64,000 nucleotides of DNA. Source: Ralstonia mannitolilytica. Lineage in GTDB: Bacteria > Pseudomonadota > Gammaproteobacteria > Burkholderiales > Burkholderiaceae. The stretch spans positions 1-64,000 of the forward strand of contig NZ_CAJPVG010000014.1 of the NCBI RefSeq assembly GCF_905397375.1, read 5' to 3'. Made by a program: the position numbers and the translations under genes. The notes beneath the pieces were generated by a model. It saw only the letters and a list, made by a program, of their open reading frames with translations, was not told the DNA's origin and made no database searches. This document shows, piece by piece, positions 34,095-43,549 of the stretch. Positions within the stretch are counted from its first letter, which is position 1, and the number at the start of each line of letters is the position of its first letter.

Positions 34095-34939
34095 TCGCCA
34101 CCCCCGTTGGCGGCCGGCTGGCTGCGGCATACCGCGTTGCCGGCGAGCGCAACGAAGGCCACGGGCTGCGCCTGCACCTGGGACTGCGGTGGCGGCATGG
34201 CATGCCCATGCGCCGTGGCGATCGGCACGGGCGGCCGCGTGTAGGGCACGTTGTGGCGCTCGATGTCGTTGGCAAAGCTGGCCATCGCACCCGGAAAGCC
34301 GACGAGCTTCCAGCCGACCATGTTGCGGTTGCCGCCGTAGACGGGGTCCGAGAAGAAACCTTCGATGGCGCCGTCAAGCAACGCCTGGAAGAACACCGCG
34401 CTCGGCACGGCGCCCAGGTCGAGCTTGCCGGCTTCGGCCTCGCGCAGCATGGCGTCCTGCGTGGCGACATCGAGCTGCGCGAAGCGCCGGCCGCCATAGC
34501 GGCTTGCACACACCCGGTCCAGCCCGGCAAGCCCGAGGCGATAGCATTCGGCCGGCGTGAGCGCCAGCTGGTAGCCCTGTTCCGGCGTGCCTTGCTGGAA
34601 GGGACCGTGTCGATAGAAATTGGCGCCCTGCCCGAACGTGCCCGCCAGTTGCCGGTCGAGAAACGTCGTCACGCCGGCTTCCTTGGCGCCGGGGCCGAGT
34701 TCATCCGCCGGAATCAGCCGCGCGACGATGGCATCGACTGCCGCACGCTCGTCGACGTTGAAGAAGAGACTCACGTGTTCCGCCGCATCGGAGCCTGGCG
34801 TGGATGCGGCGGACTGCCCAGGCGATGGCCTGGTTGTGGGCGGATGCTGCGCGTCGGCAAACACCGCCGTCGAGACCGGAAGCGTGATGCCCAGGGCCTT
34901 CAGCAAGCGGCGTCGAACCGGTTTGAAGTCGTCGTCCAT
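34091..34939 (-). CDS. Gluconate 2-dehydrogenase subunit 3 family protein (Tat-exported gamma subunit)
   Basis: 282 residues from ATG 34939 (MDDDFKPVRRRLLKALGI). The twin-arginine signal is RRRLLKALGITLPVSTAVFA. The domain has VDERAAVDAIVARLIPADELGPGAKEAGVTTFLDRQL, typical of the gamma subunit. Family proteins act as a hitch-hiker chaperone taking the folded flavoprotein through the Tat pore; this explains why the catalytic subunit has no signal of its own. The Pro/Gln-rich C-terminal tail is longer than usual. First gene of the operon with the GMC and cytochrome c subunits. Confidence 0.88.
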   Translation of the reverse strand: MDDDFKPVRRRLLKALGITLPVSTAVFADAQHPPTTRPSPGQSAASTPGSDAAEHVSLFFNVDERAAVDAIVARLIPADELGPGAKEAGVTTFLDRQLAGTFGQGANFYRHGPFQQGTPEQGYQLALTPAECYRLGLAGLDRVCASRYGGRRFAQLDVATQDAMLREAEAGKLDLGAVPSAVFFQALLDGAIEGFFSDPVYGGNRNMVGWKLVGFPGAMASFANDIERHNVPYTRPPVPIATAHGHAMPPPQSQVQAQPVAFVALAGNAVCRSQPAANGGGE

Positions 34940-35082
34940 GTCTGCGCTCCGTGTTGCGGGGTCTTTGCTTCCCGCACGCGCGGGGCCGCGCAGCGTTGCA
35001 GCAAGAAGCGTGACAACGCCGCGCGCGAGCGGCACGCCGGGCACGCGCACTGCTTGTGTGCCGGCACGACATGGAGGCCGAC

Positions 35083-35421
35083 ATGCGCACGATGCAGCCA
35101 ACACGGAAGGCAGCCGCCTTGTGGCTCGCGCTCTTGTGCGGCGTGGACGCAGCATTCGCGCAGGTACCGCCGGCGCCGGGGGCCGCCACCGCGCCCCTTG
35201 CTGCGTCGGACGCACAGGCCACGCATGGCAAGCGCGGGCCGCGCACGCATCCAAAGGACGCTCGGCTGCCCACTGCGGCAGCGCCTTCCTCAACGGATGG
35301 CGCCGGCACCTCTGCAGGCTCGCGCGGCTCCGGTGGAAGCGACGGCCTGCCGGGTACCGGCGCTGCAGCCGGATCGGGCGGCTCGGCCGACATGCGCGGT
35401 GAGCCCGTGCGAAAGCCATGA
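35083..35421 (+). CDS. Secreted Ala/Gly/Ser-rich small protein
   Basis: 112 residues from ATG 35083, preceded by GGAGGCCGAC. A signal peptide (KAAALWLALLCGVDAAFA|QVPPA) is predicted to be cut near residue 27. The mature part is low-complexity: basic HGKRGPRTHPKDARLP in the middle and a Gly/Ser tail (GSRGSGGSDGLPGTGAAAG). No conserved domain. It diverges from the dehydrogenase operon by 143 bp. In design it recalls the Gly-rich secreted protein at 19261, but the tails are too simple to show homology. Confidence 0.65.
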   Translation: MRTMQPTRKAAALWLALLCGVDAAFAQVPPAPGAATAPLAASDAQATHGKRGPRTHPKDARLPTAAAPSSTDGAGTSAGSRGSGGSDGLPGTGAAAGSGGSADMRGEPVRKP

Positions 35422-35496
35422 TGGGAAGACGACGTGGAGCCACGGTCCAGTCCGTTTCGCTACGCGAATCGCACCGTGAAAGACGCCCACGTCGGC

Positions 35497-35516
35497 GCTG
35501 CCGCACCAACGGCAGC
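35497..35516 (+). terminator. Hairpin after the secreted small protein gene
   Basis: GCTGCCG (35497-35503) and CGGCAGC (35510-35516) form a perfect 7-bp stem with a 6-nt loop, 75 bp beyond the stop codon at 35421. No T-run follows, so the call is tentative. Confidence 0.35.
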
Positions 35517-35521
35517 CGGGC

Positions 35522-35694
35522 GTAGCAACCTGCACAGCAATCCTTAGAGAGACTGTCGCGCAAGCGACGGTCCGATTTCGTTCGCTTGTGGTCTTCATGG
35601 CGGGCCGGGCGGGGAGACCTTCGGGTCCGCCGGTCGTTCTCTAAGGGCCGGTTTGCTACCCGCGCCGCCAGGCCCGCCACCCCGTGTAGCAACC
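35522..35694 (+). ncRNA. Structured RNA resembling phage C4 antisense RNA, with alternative pairings
   Basis: Core: TGGCGGGCC (35598-35606) pairs perfectly with GGCCCGCCA (35671-35679). Inside lies a UUCG-capped hairpin, GACC-TTCG-GGTC (35616-35627), extended by GGCG/CGCC across a bulge, then CCGG...CCGG around 35630-35651. This order, and the sequence up to GCCACCCC, match my memory of the C4 family. GGTTTGCTAC (35650-35659) is complementary, apart from one extra T, to GTAGCAACC at both 35522-35530 and 35686-35694; CTTAGAGA (35543-35550) complements TCTCTAAG (35638-35645). A good ribosome-binding site and small ORF follow, with TCCAA-C-TTGGA (35716-35726) overlapping the site. Confidence 0.5.
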
Positions 35695-35735
35695 AGATGG
35701 GGAGCCAGCCTCCGATCCAACTTGGAGAGGCCGAC

Positions 35736-36002
35736 ATGCCATCTGTCAAAAGCGCGCACCGCCCCGTGTCGTACCCGTCTCCCCCGGCATCACCACCCAG
35801 CCCCCGCGCCCACGTCATCCGACACAGGCAGGCTCACCAAGAACCGCACCGACCTGAACGGCGCCATCGCGGCACAGGCGTATCTCCTTGGCGGCCTATC
35901 AGACGTACAGGCCGTTTATGTGGCTGTCCGCAATGGGTCGGAAGCGGCAGCCGGTCTTCGAGGGAAGGGGGCGCGGACGGGGGAGAGTTCAAGGTTGAGT
36001 GA
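35736..36002 (+). pseudogene. Small ORF behind the C4-like RNA, probably frameshifted
   Basis: ATG 35736 follows GGAGAGGCCGAC, an excellent ribosome-binding site. Its own frame reads plausibly for about 24 residues (MPSVKSAHRPVSYPSPPASP) and then becomes Arg/Pro shadow sequence up to 36002. The next frame, from about 35815 on, reads a natural-looking segment: DTGRLTKNRTDLNGAIAAQA followed by YLLGGLSDVQAVYVAVRNGS. The switch lies near the C-run at about 35800-35810. A one-base indel in a small gene, a sequencing error or programmed slippage would each explain this. No function known. Confidence 0.5.
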
Positions 36003-36034
36003 ATCTCGACAAACACCCCGGGCAATCCCCGTTC

Positions 36035-36063
36035 TTGAAATCGTCATACCCCATCCCTATAAT
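36035..36063 (+). promoter_or_regulatory. Promoter of groESL1, sigma-70 consensus with overlapping sigma-32 elements
   Basis: TTGAAA (36035-36040) and TATAAT (36058-36063) are 17 bp apart, near-perfect for the housekeeping sigma. The same stretch reads CTTGAAA, 14 bases, CCCTATAAT, which suits sigma-32. The CIRCE element begins at the last base of the -10. Confidence 0.8.
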
Positions 36064-36089
36064 TAGCACTCGCCGGGCAGGAGTGCTAA
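36063..36089. promoter_or_regulatory. CIRCE operator for HrcA
   Basis: TTAGCACTC (36063-36071), nine bases, GAGTGCTAA (36081-36089): an exact copy of the CIRCE inverted repeat. It covers the transcription start region of groESL1, so HrcA binding would repress it until heat inactivates HrcA. hrcA itself is not in the window. Confidence 0.97.
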
Positions 36090-36121
36090 CAACGGGCTCC
36101 GGCCCCCGATGCTTTCCCGAT

Positions 36122-36147
36122 GCGCCGCGCTTGTGCGGCGCGTTTTT
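36122..36147 (+). promoter_or_regulatory. Terminator-like hairpin in the groESL1 leader
   Basis: GCGCCGC (36122-36128) pairs with GCGGCGC (36135-36141) over a 6-nt loop, followed by GTTTTTG. It lies between CIRCE and the groES start (36183), inside the leader, and has the form of an intrinsic terminator. It may attenuate transcription or stabilise the 5' end. Confidence 0.5.
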
Positions 36148-36182
36148 GTGAATAAACACTCACTTTGCATTGAGGAGTTTGT

Positions 36183-36473
36183 ATGAACCTGCGTCCTTTG
36201 CATGATCGCGTGATCGTGAAGCGCCTGGACAACGAGACGAAGACCGCTTCCGGCATCGTCATCCCCGACGCCGCCGCAGAAAAGCCGGATCAAGGCGAAG
36301 TGCTGGCCGTCGGCCCGGGCAAGAAAGACGACAAGGGCAATGCGATCGCGCTGGATGTGAAGGTCGGCGACCGCGTGCTGTTCGGCAAGTACGCCGGCCA
36401 GACCGTCAAGGTGGATGGCCAGGAAGTGCTGGTCATGCGTGAAGAAGACATCATGGCCGTGGTGGCAAAGTAA
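36183..36473 (+). CDS. groES: Co-chaperonin GroES, main copy
   Basis: 96 residues, the standard length; ATG follows GAGGAG. Mobile loop NETKTASGIVIPD, KPDQGEVLAVGPGKKD and VLFGKYAGQTVKVDGQE are all typical. Codon use is more biased to highly expressed codons than in the copy at 29328, consistent with the housekeeping chaperonin. It is controlled by the sigma-70/sigma-32 promoter and CIRCE upstream, and followed 92 bp later by groEL. Confidence 0.97.
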   Translation: MNLRPLHDRVIVKRLDNETKTASGIVIPDAAAEKPDQGEVLAVGPGKKDDKGNAIALDVKVGDRVLFGKYAGQTVKVDGQEVLVMREEDIMAVVAK

Positions 36474-36565
36474 GCGTGCGCTCGGTCGCAACGGCTTACC
36501 AGTAAACGGTTTTCCTTGCTCGCACAACGGTGCGGGCAACACCCAAGATTTCGGAGATTCTCAAG

Positions 36566-38209
<1,644 letters not shown>

Positions 38210-38268
38210 TTTGCCTGTCCGGCAGACCGGCCCGACCGCTGGATCTTCCGGTGGTCGTTCCAGACAAG

Positions 38269-38300
38269 AACCCCGTGGGTGCGAGCCCGCGGGGTTTTTT
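38269..38300 (+). terminator. Rho-independent terminator of groESL1
   Basis: AACCCCG (38269-38275) pairs with CGGGGTT (38290-38296), extended inside by GGG/CCC, and the T-run continues to 38300. Typical strong intrinsic terminator, 60 bp after the groEL stop. Confidence 0.92.
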
Positions 38301-38419
38301 GTTGCCCGCGCGCCGGCGCTTTGTTAAGGCGCTGTTAACGGTGCCGGGCGGCCGGTTCGCTACAATCGGCCCACCCGTGGCCAAGCGGGACATCACAACA
38401 ACTCAGGGAAGGGAACAAG

Positions 38420-39496
38420 ATGAACGACATCGCCAGCGAGTCCGTCCTGGGCAGCGCGCCCGCTCCGGCAGTCCCGCGGCCGCTGCGCCTGCGCTTTATC
38501 GGCAGCGGTTCGGAATACTTCCGCATCTGGATCGTCAACCTGCTGCTGACCATCGTCACGCTGGGCATCTACTCGGCCTGGGCCAAGGTACGCACGCTGC
38601 AGTATTTCTATCGCAACACGCAACTGGCAGGGTCGAGCTTTGATTACCACGGCAGCCCGATCGCCATTCTCAAGGGCCGGGCGATCATCTTCGTGCTGGC
38701 GTTGGCGTTCAATGTGCTGAGCCATTCGTCGCCGGTGCTGGGCTTGGTGTTCCTCGTCTTGCTGGCGGCGGTGTTCCCGTGGCTGCTGGTGCGCTCGCTG
38801 CGGTTCCGCATGGCCAACTCCAGCTATCGCGGCCTGCGCTTTGCCTTTGCGGGCAAGGATGCCGAGGGCTACATGGTATTCCTGGTGTGGCCGATCCTGA
38901 GTGTGTTCTCGCTGTATCTGCTGGCGCCGCTGGCGCATCAGCGCTTCAAGCGCTATCAGCACAAGAACACGCGCTTCGGCACCACGCCGTTTGATTTTTC
39001 CGGCACGCCGGGCAACTTCTACGGCGTGTACCTGCGCACGTTCGGCCTGGCGGTGCTCGCACTTGTGGTGGCATTTGGCGTCCTGCTGCTGCTGGGTGTC
39101 TCGGTCGGCAAGGGGCATGGCAGCGCCGGCCGTATCCTCGCCATCGGGCTGACGGTCGTGCTGACCTACGCGGCGATGCTGTTTCTCACCCCGTACTTCA
39201 TGTCGCGCCTGCAGAACGTGGTGTGGAACCACACGACGCTCGGTGCGCACCGTTTCCAGAGCCAGGTGGGCGCAGCGAAGCTGTTCTGGATTTTCATCTC
39301 GAACGCCGTGCTGACCGTGATCACCGTCGGGCTGTTCACGCCGTTTGCACGCGTACGCACGCTGCGCTACAAGCTCGATTCGGTGACGATGCTGGCGGCC
39401 GGTTCGCTCGATACCTTTGTCGCCGGCGAGACCGCCAAGGTCGGCGCGCTGGGCGACGCCGCCGTGGATTGGTACGACATCGACATCGCCCTGTAA
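38420..39496 (+). CDS. YjgN family membrane protein (DUF898)
   Basis: 358 residues; ATG follows AGGGAAGGGAACAAG. Six or more membrane helices, with the repeat typical of DUF898: EYFRIWIVNLLLTIVTLGIYSAWAKVRTLQYFYRNT near the N-terminus and AKLFWIFISNAVLTVITVGLFTPFARVRTLRYKLD near the C-terminus (each quoted here in part of the motif). The linking FxGxxxxYFxxW/ WAKVR pattern recurs three times. Function of the family is unknown; it is often encoded beside M48 peptidases, as here (18 bp downstream), implying a joint envelope role. Confidence 0.88.
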   Translation: MNDIASESVLGSAPAPAVPRPLRLRFIGSGSEYFRIWIVNLLLTIVTLGIYSAWAKVRTLQYFYRNTQLAGSSFDYHGSPIAILKGRAIIFVLALAFNVLSHSSPVLGLVFLVLLAAVFPWLLVRSLRFRMANSSYRGLRFAFAGKDAEGYMVFLVWPILSVFSLYLLAPLAHQRFKRYQHKNTRFGTTPFDFSGTPGNFYGVYLRTFGLAVLALVVAFGVLLLLGVSVGKGHGSAGRILAIGLTVVLTYAAMLFLTPYFMSRLQNVVWNHTTLGAHRFQSQVGAAKLFWIFISNAVLTVITVGLFTPFARVRTLRYKLDSVTMLAAGSLDTFVAGETAKVGALGDAAVDWYDIDIAL

Positions 39497-39514
39497 CCGC
39501 GCAAGGCCCCGCCC

Positions 39515-40600
39515 GTGATTCTCGCCACCTACTTTGACGGCCGCACCTCGCGCGCGCAACCAGTGCGCCTCGCCGTCGAGGCGGGCGAGGCGGTGCTGTT
39601 CGACCCCGAGGGCACGCCATTGCGCCGTGCGCCGCTTTCCACGCTGCGGGTGTCGGAGCGCGTCAAGCATGCGCCGCGCCTGATCACGTTTGCCGACGGG
39701 GCCTTCTGCGAGATCGGCGACGCGGCCGAACAGGCGGCGCTCAATGCGCTGCTGCATCGCACGGGATATCACGAAGGCTGGGTGGTGCTGGCGCAGAACA
39801 GCTGGAAGCTTGCTCTGGGTGCGCTCGTGGCGATGATTCTGGTGCTCGTGCTGGGCTACCGGTACGGCCTGCCGTGGGGCGCCAAGGTGGTGGCGAACCT
39901 CGTGCCGCAACGTGTGGAGACGCAGCTCGGGCACGGCACGCTGCGGGCGCTGGACGAGCGCTGGCTCGAGCCGAGCAAGCTGCCGGCAGCGCAGCAGCAG
40001 CGCATCCGCGCGCGCTTTGCCGCACTGCGCACGCCGCACGAGGCCACGCACACCTACAACATCGTGTTCCGCGACGCGGGCAAGCTGGGCGCGAACGCCT
40101 TCGCGCTGCCCGGCGGCGACATCATCTTGACCGACGCCCTGGTGACGCTGGTGGGCGAGGGCGATGGTCTCACCGGTGTGCTGGCGCATGAGGCGGGCCA
40201 CGTGGAGTACCGCCACGGGCTGCGTCAGCTGATCCAGTCATCGGCGATCGGCGCCACGGCGGCGCTGCTGTTTGGCGATGTGTCCAGCATTCTGGCCGGC
40301 GTGCCGGCGGCGATGCTCACCCTGCGCTACTCCCGCGACTACGAGCGTGACGCCGATCGCTACGCCGCCAGGATGCTGCAGGAGAACGGCCTGTCCGTCG
40401 GTGCGTTTGCCGACGTGCTGCAGGCACTCGAAGACAAGCACACCGGCACGCGCAAGGCGGATGCCAACAACAAGCGCGATGCGGCCCGCGATGACGACGC
40501 CTCGGCGTTCTTCTCGTCGCATCCGCTCACGCGCGAGCGCATCGAGACGCTGCAGCGTTTTGATCGGACGCATGGTGCCAGCGACGGCGAGGCCGACTGA
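39515..40600 (+). CDS. M48 family metallopeptidase, membrane-anchored
   Basis: 361 residues from GTG 39515 (MILATYFDGRTSRAQPV). An N-terminal soluble beta-rich part of about 80 residues is followed by a membrane helix (LALGALVAMILVLVLGY, about 110-126). The peptidase domain carries the zinc motif HEAGH at 225-229 and the downstream ERDADRYA with the third ligand. Family members degrade damaged membrane or envelope proteins. Tight coupling with the YjgN gene suggests a shared transcript. It ends 15 bp from the convergent GtrA gene. Confidence 0.9.
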   Translation: MILATYFDGRTSRAQPVRLAVEAGEAVLFDPEGTPLRRAPLSTLRVSERVKHAPRLITFADGAFCEIGDAAEQAALNALLHRTGYHEGWVVLAQNSWKLALGALVAMILVLVLGYRYGLPWGAKVVANLVPQRVETQLGHGTLRALDERWLEPSKLPAAQQQRIRARFAALRTPHEATHTYNIVFRDAGKLGANAFALPGGDIILTDALVTLVGEGDGLTGVLAHEAGHVEYRHGLRQLIQSSAIGATAALLFGDVSSILAGVPAAMLTLRYSRDYERDADRYAARMLQENGLSVGAFADVLQALEDKHTGTRKADANNKRDAARDDDASAFFSSHPLTRERIETLQRFDRTHGASDGEAD

Positions 40601-40615
40601 CGCACCGGCGTGCCT

Positions 40616-41062
40616 TCAGCGGAACGTCCAGCACCGGTGCAGCACGAAGGTCAACGGCGGCACTGTCGCCAGGATGGCCGTCAGCCCGATCCAGTAGCTT
40701 TGGCCCAGCGTCTGGGCCGTCCAAGAGATCGCCAGCGTCAACGCGAGGCCCAGCAGCGAAACGGCGTAGAAGCGCAGGAAATTGGCGCCGCCCGGCTTGG
40801 CCGAAAAGCTCCACAGCGCATTGAGCAGGTAGGAGCACACATTGGCGCACACAAATGCCACGCCATTGGCTGTCACCTGAGACGCCGACACTCCGTTGAT
40901 GAGCGCGGTGGCGATCGCCACGTGCACGCCGGTGGCCACCACGCCCGACACCCCAAAACGGAAGATGCGCATCAGCATGGCCGGATCCGGCAGCCAATGC
41001 GCCAGAGGCGGCGGCAGCCTGCCAGCCAATGCGGCCATGACGCAGGATTCGGTTTGTCGCAT
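40616..41062 (-). CDS. GtrA family membrane protein (putative lipid-linked sugar flippase)
   Basis: 148 residues with four membrane helices: MRIFRFGVSGVVATGVHVAI, VTANGVAFVCANVCSYLLNALWSF, a third near 97-115, and a last one before LHRCWTFR. FRFGVSG, the NALWSF helix and the terminal RxWTF are GtrA hallmarks. GtrA proteins flip bactoprenol-linked glucose or related sugars. It is the last gene of a minus-strand run that begins with the Tad pilus genes and lies 17 bp after the GtrB-like gene. Confidence 0.9.
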   Translation of the reverse strand: MRQTESCVMAALAGRLPPPLAHWLPDPAMLMRIFRFGVSGVVATGVHVAIATALINGVSASQVTANGVAFVCANVCSYLLNALWSFSAKPGGANFLRFYAVSLLGLALTLAISWTAQTLGQSYWIGLTAILATVPPLTFVLHRCWTFR

Positions 41063-41079
41063 GATGTGGCTCCGTTGCT

Positions 41080-42153
41080 TCAGCGGCGCGTGGCGTGGCT
41101 GCGTTGGCGTTCGCCTTGCGGCTGGCGTGTGCGCGCGCTGGCAATCGGGATGACCTGCCGGCTGCCATTGCCGGGGACGCGGCTGCGCGGCCGGCGCTCC
41201 TGGTAGCGGCGTTTGACGAGATAGATCGGTCGGCCCTTCGCTTCATCGTAAATGCGGCCGACGTATTCGCCGATCATGCCCAGGCCGATCATCTGCAGGC
41301 CGCCGAAGAACAGCATCAGCGACAGCTCCGAGGCGTAACCTGGGACCACCACACCGAAGAGCATCGTGCGCACGATGATGAAGGCGCCGTAGCAGAACGC
41401 CAGCGCGGCCACGAGTGCGCCAAGGTACGTCCAGCTGCGCAGCGGCAGCGTGCTGAAGCTCGTGATGCCTTCAAGCGCGAAATTCCACAGGCGCCAGCCG
41501 GAAAACTTTGACGTCCCCGCGCTGCGTTTCTCACGTTCGTACTGGACGATCACGGTGCTGAAGCCCACCCAGGCGAACAGGCCTTTCATGAAGCGATGCC
41601 GCTCGGGCAACTGCTTGAGGGCATTCACCACGGCGCGGTCCATCAGGCGGAAGTCGCCGACGTTCTCCGGCAGCTTCAGGTCGGAGAGGCGGTTGTGGAT
41701 GCGGTAGTACGCGGCCGCCGTCACGCGCTTGAGGAAGGAGTCGCATGCGCGATTGGCGCGCTGTGCGAGCACGACTTCTGCGCCGTTGCGCCAGTGTGCG
41801 ACCAGCGCCGGGATCAACTCGGGTGGATCCTGCAGGTCAGCATCGATGGGAACGACGGCATCGCCCTGCGCTTCGTCGAGCCCGGCGGTGAGCGCGGCTT
41901 CCTTGCCGAAGTTGCGTGTCAGGTCGACCACGCGCACGCGTGGGTCGGCATGCGAGACGGTGACGAGCTTGGCGAGTGTATCGTCGGTACTGCCGTCGTT
42001 CACGCACACGATCTCGAACTGTACGGTGCTGATCGATTCCAGGATCGGCACCACGCGGGCGAAGAAGAGGTGCAGCGCATCGCCTTCGTTGTAGAACGGT
42101 ACGACGAGGGAAAGCAGAGGCGCGTCGTGTGGGTCTTGATGATTCGGTTGCAT
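41080..42153 (-). CDS. GtrB-like bactoprenol glycosyltransferase (GT2)
   Basis: 357 residues from ATG 42153 (MQPNHQDPHDAPLLSLVVPF), preceded by GGGGGAAGTC. GT2 fold with VVPFYNEGDAL, VCVNDGSTDDTL, and the DXD-type DADLQDPPE typical of GtrB/DPM-like enzymes. Two C-terminal membrane helices (TYLGALVAALAFCYGAFIIV and LSLMLFFGGLQMIGLGMIGEY) then YVGRIYDEAKGRPIYLVKRR. The basic tail is longer than usual. It would transfer a sugar from a nucleotide donor to polyprenyl phosphate on the cytoplasmic face. Sits between the GT87 gene and gtrA, 56 and 17 bp away. Confidence 0.92.
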   Translation of the reverse strand: MQPNHQDPHDAPLLSLVVPFYNEGDALHLFFARVVPILESISTVQFEIVCVNDGSTDDTLAKLVTVSHADPRVRVVDLTRNFGKEAALTAGLDEAQGDAVVPIDADLQDPPELIPALVAHWRNGAEVVLAQRANRACDSFLKRVTAAAYYRIHNRLSDLKLPENVGDFRLMDRAVVNALKQLPERHRFMKGLFAWVGFSTVIVQYEREKRSAGTSKFSGWRLWNFALEGITSFSTLPLRSWTYLGALVAALAFCYGAFIIVRTMLFGVVVPGYASELSLMLFFGGLQMIGLGMIGEYVGRIYDEAKGRPIYLVKRRYQERRPRSRVPGNGSRQVIPIASARTRQPQGERQRSHATRR

Positions 42154-42209
42154 GACTTCCCCCAGAACTCTGATGACGATATGCAGACCTATGACGGGTC
42201 TGTCGACGC

Positions 42210-43520
42210 TTATGCGGTGGTGCGTGCGTTCGCCGCTGCCGGCATGGCTGTCGCAGCCGGCAGGCCGGAGCTGGCGCTGGTGGCGGTGTGCACGCGTGCG
42301 TGCGTGAGCGTTCGGTGCACGGTCATCGCCATCATCGCCACCAGGAAAAACGGCCCGACCTGCGGTAGCTGGAACAACGGATTGGTGAATTCGAATACCG
42401 GCAACAGCCATGCCGCAACCAGCAGCCCGCGCTCCATGCCCGACAGGCCGAAGCGAATGCCATGGCTGACGTAGCCCGCGATCGCCACGACGAGCCACGT
42501 GAGTTCATACGCCCGCACATAAGGCGAGATGAGCAGCGTGGCGGTTGCCAGCGCAGCAACACGCAGCCCGGTATCGCTCGTGCGGCGCCACACGATGGCG
42601 GCGGCAAGCGCTGCCAGTACGGCCACCGACATTTGAATCGCATAGGCCAGCTTGATACCGATGCCGGCTGCGCGCGCCGCCGCGAGGAAAGTCGGCATGA
42701 CATACCACGCGGTGCCGCCGTGTTCGACGAGGTTGGTCTCGGCCCAGTGCGCGCTCCGGATGAAGGCGGGCACGGTGTCCCAGCCGCAGACGGCAACGCT
42801 GATGGCGGCGAACAGAACCGCGGTGACTGCCGCGCTGGCCATCGTCTTCCATGCGCGGGTGACGAGCAGCACCACTGGAAACAGCAGCGCCAGTTGCGGC
42901 TTGATGGCGAGCAGGCCCATGGCGATGCCGGCCAGCACGGGCCGCTTGTCGAGCCATGCCACGGCCGTAGCGGCCAGCCCCGCGGTGAGCATGGAGTTCT
43001 GCCCCATCAGCACCGTCACGAACACGGCCGGCGAGCTGACCACCGACATCCACGCGTGCTGGCGCGCATCCACCTTGTCACCAAGCAGCCGGGTTGTGGC
43101 CTTTACATACAGGCCGCTGGTGGCGAGCATGAACAGCAGATAGCTCGGCCACAGCGGCAACAGCGACAACGGCAGCACCACCAGCAGGAAGGTCGGCGGA
43201 TAGAGCCACGGCAGGATGCGCTCGCTGCCCGCTTCCAGCGTGCCGAACTGGTTGATCACCACCATGATCTTGTCGATGTCGTAGGCGTCGAGCGGGTGAC
43301 CATGGAGGGCGATGTGCGACGCGCCCCAGAACACCGAGAAGTCCGACCCTGGCCCGGTAATGCGCGTATCCGTGAAGCCGTTCGTCACCCACGCACCCAG
43401 CGTGAAGATCAGCAGGAAGACAGCGAGCGCCAGCTTGCTGCCTTTGCGCACGGTGCCGGCGTTGATCCAATGACGATCGGCCACCGGCTGCGTGTGTTGC
43501 TGTTGATTCGACTGGACCAT
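42210..43520 (-). CDS. GT87 / DUF2029 polyprenyl-sugar glycosyltransferase
   Basis: 436 residues with about ten membrane helices. The first periplasmic loop has DFSVFWGASHIALHGHPLDAYD, the typical Asp-bearing motif of GT-C enzymes, and later WLYPPTFLLVVLPLSLLP and KPQLALLFPVVLL. Such enzymes use polyprenyl-phosphate sugars on the periplasmic side. Together with the GtrB and GtrA genes this makes a complete transfer, flip and attach set. It follows tadG by 29 bp on the same strand, suggesting cotranscription with the Tad pilus. Confidence 0.88.
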   Translation of the reverse strand: MVQSNQQQHTQPVADRHWINAGTVRKGSKLALAVFLLIFTLGAWVTNGFTDTRITGPGSDFSVFWGASHIALHGHPLDAYDIDKIMVVINQFGTLEAGSERILPWLYPPTFLLVVLPLSLLPLWPSYLLFMLATSGLYVKATTRLLGDKVDARQHAWMSVVSSPAVFVTVLMGQNSMLTAGLAATAVAWLDKRPVLAGIAMGLLAIKPQLALLFPVVLLVTRAWKTMASAAVTAVLFAAISVAVCGWDTVPAFIRSAHWAETNLVEHGGTAWYVMPTFLAAARAAGIGIKLAYAIQMSVAVLAALAAAIVWRRTSDTGLRVAALATATLLISPYVRAYELTWLVVAIAGYVSHGIRFGLSGMERGLLVAAWLLPVFEFTNPLFQLPQVGPFFLVAMMAMTVHRTLTHARVHTATSASSGLPAATAMPAAANARTTA

Positions 43521-43549
43521 GGCGCCTTCTCCGTGAATGGTCTGTGAGC

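Noticed and set aside
35586..35735. Longer in-frame start for the small ORF behind the C4-like RNA
   Set aside because: It would translate through the stable RNA stems, while ATG 35736 has an excellent ribosome-binding site.
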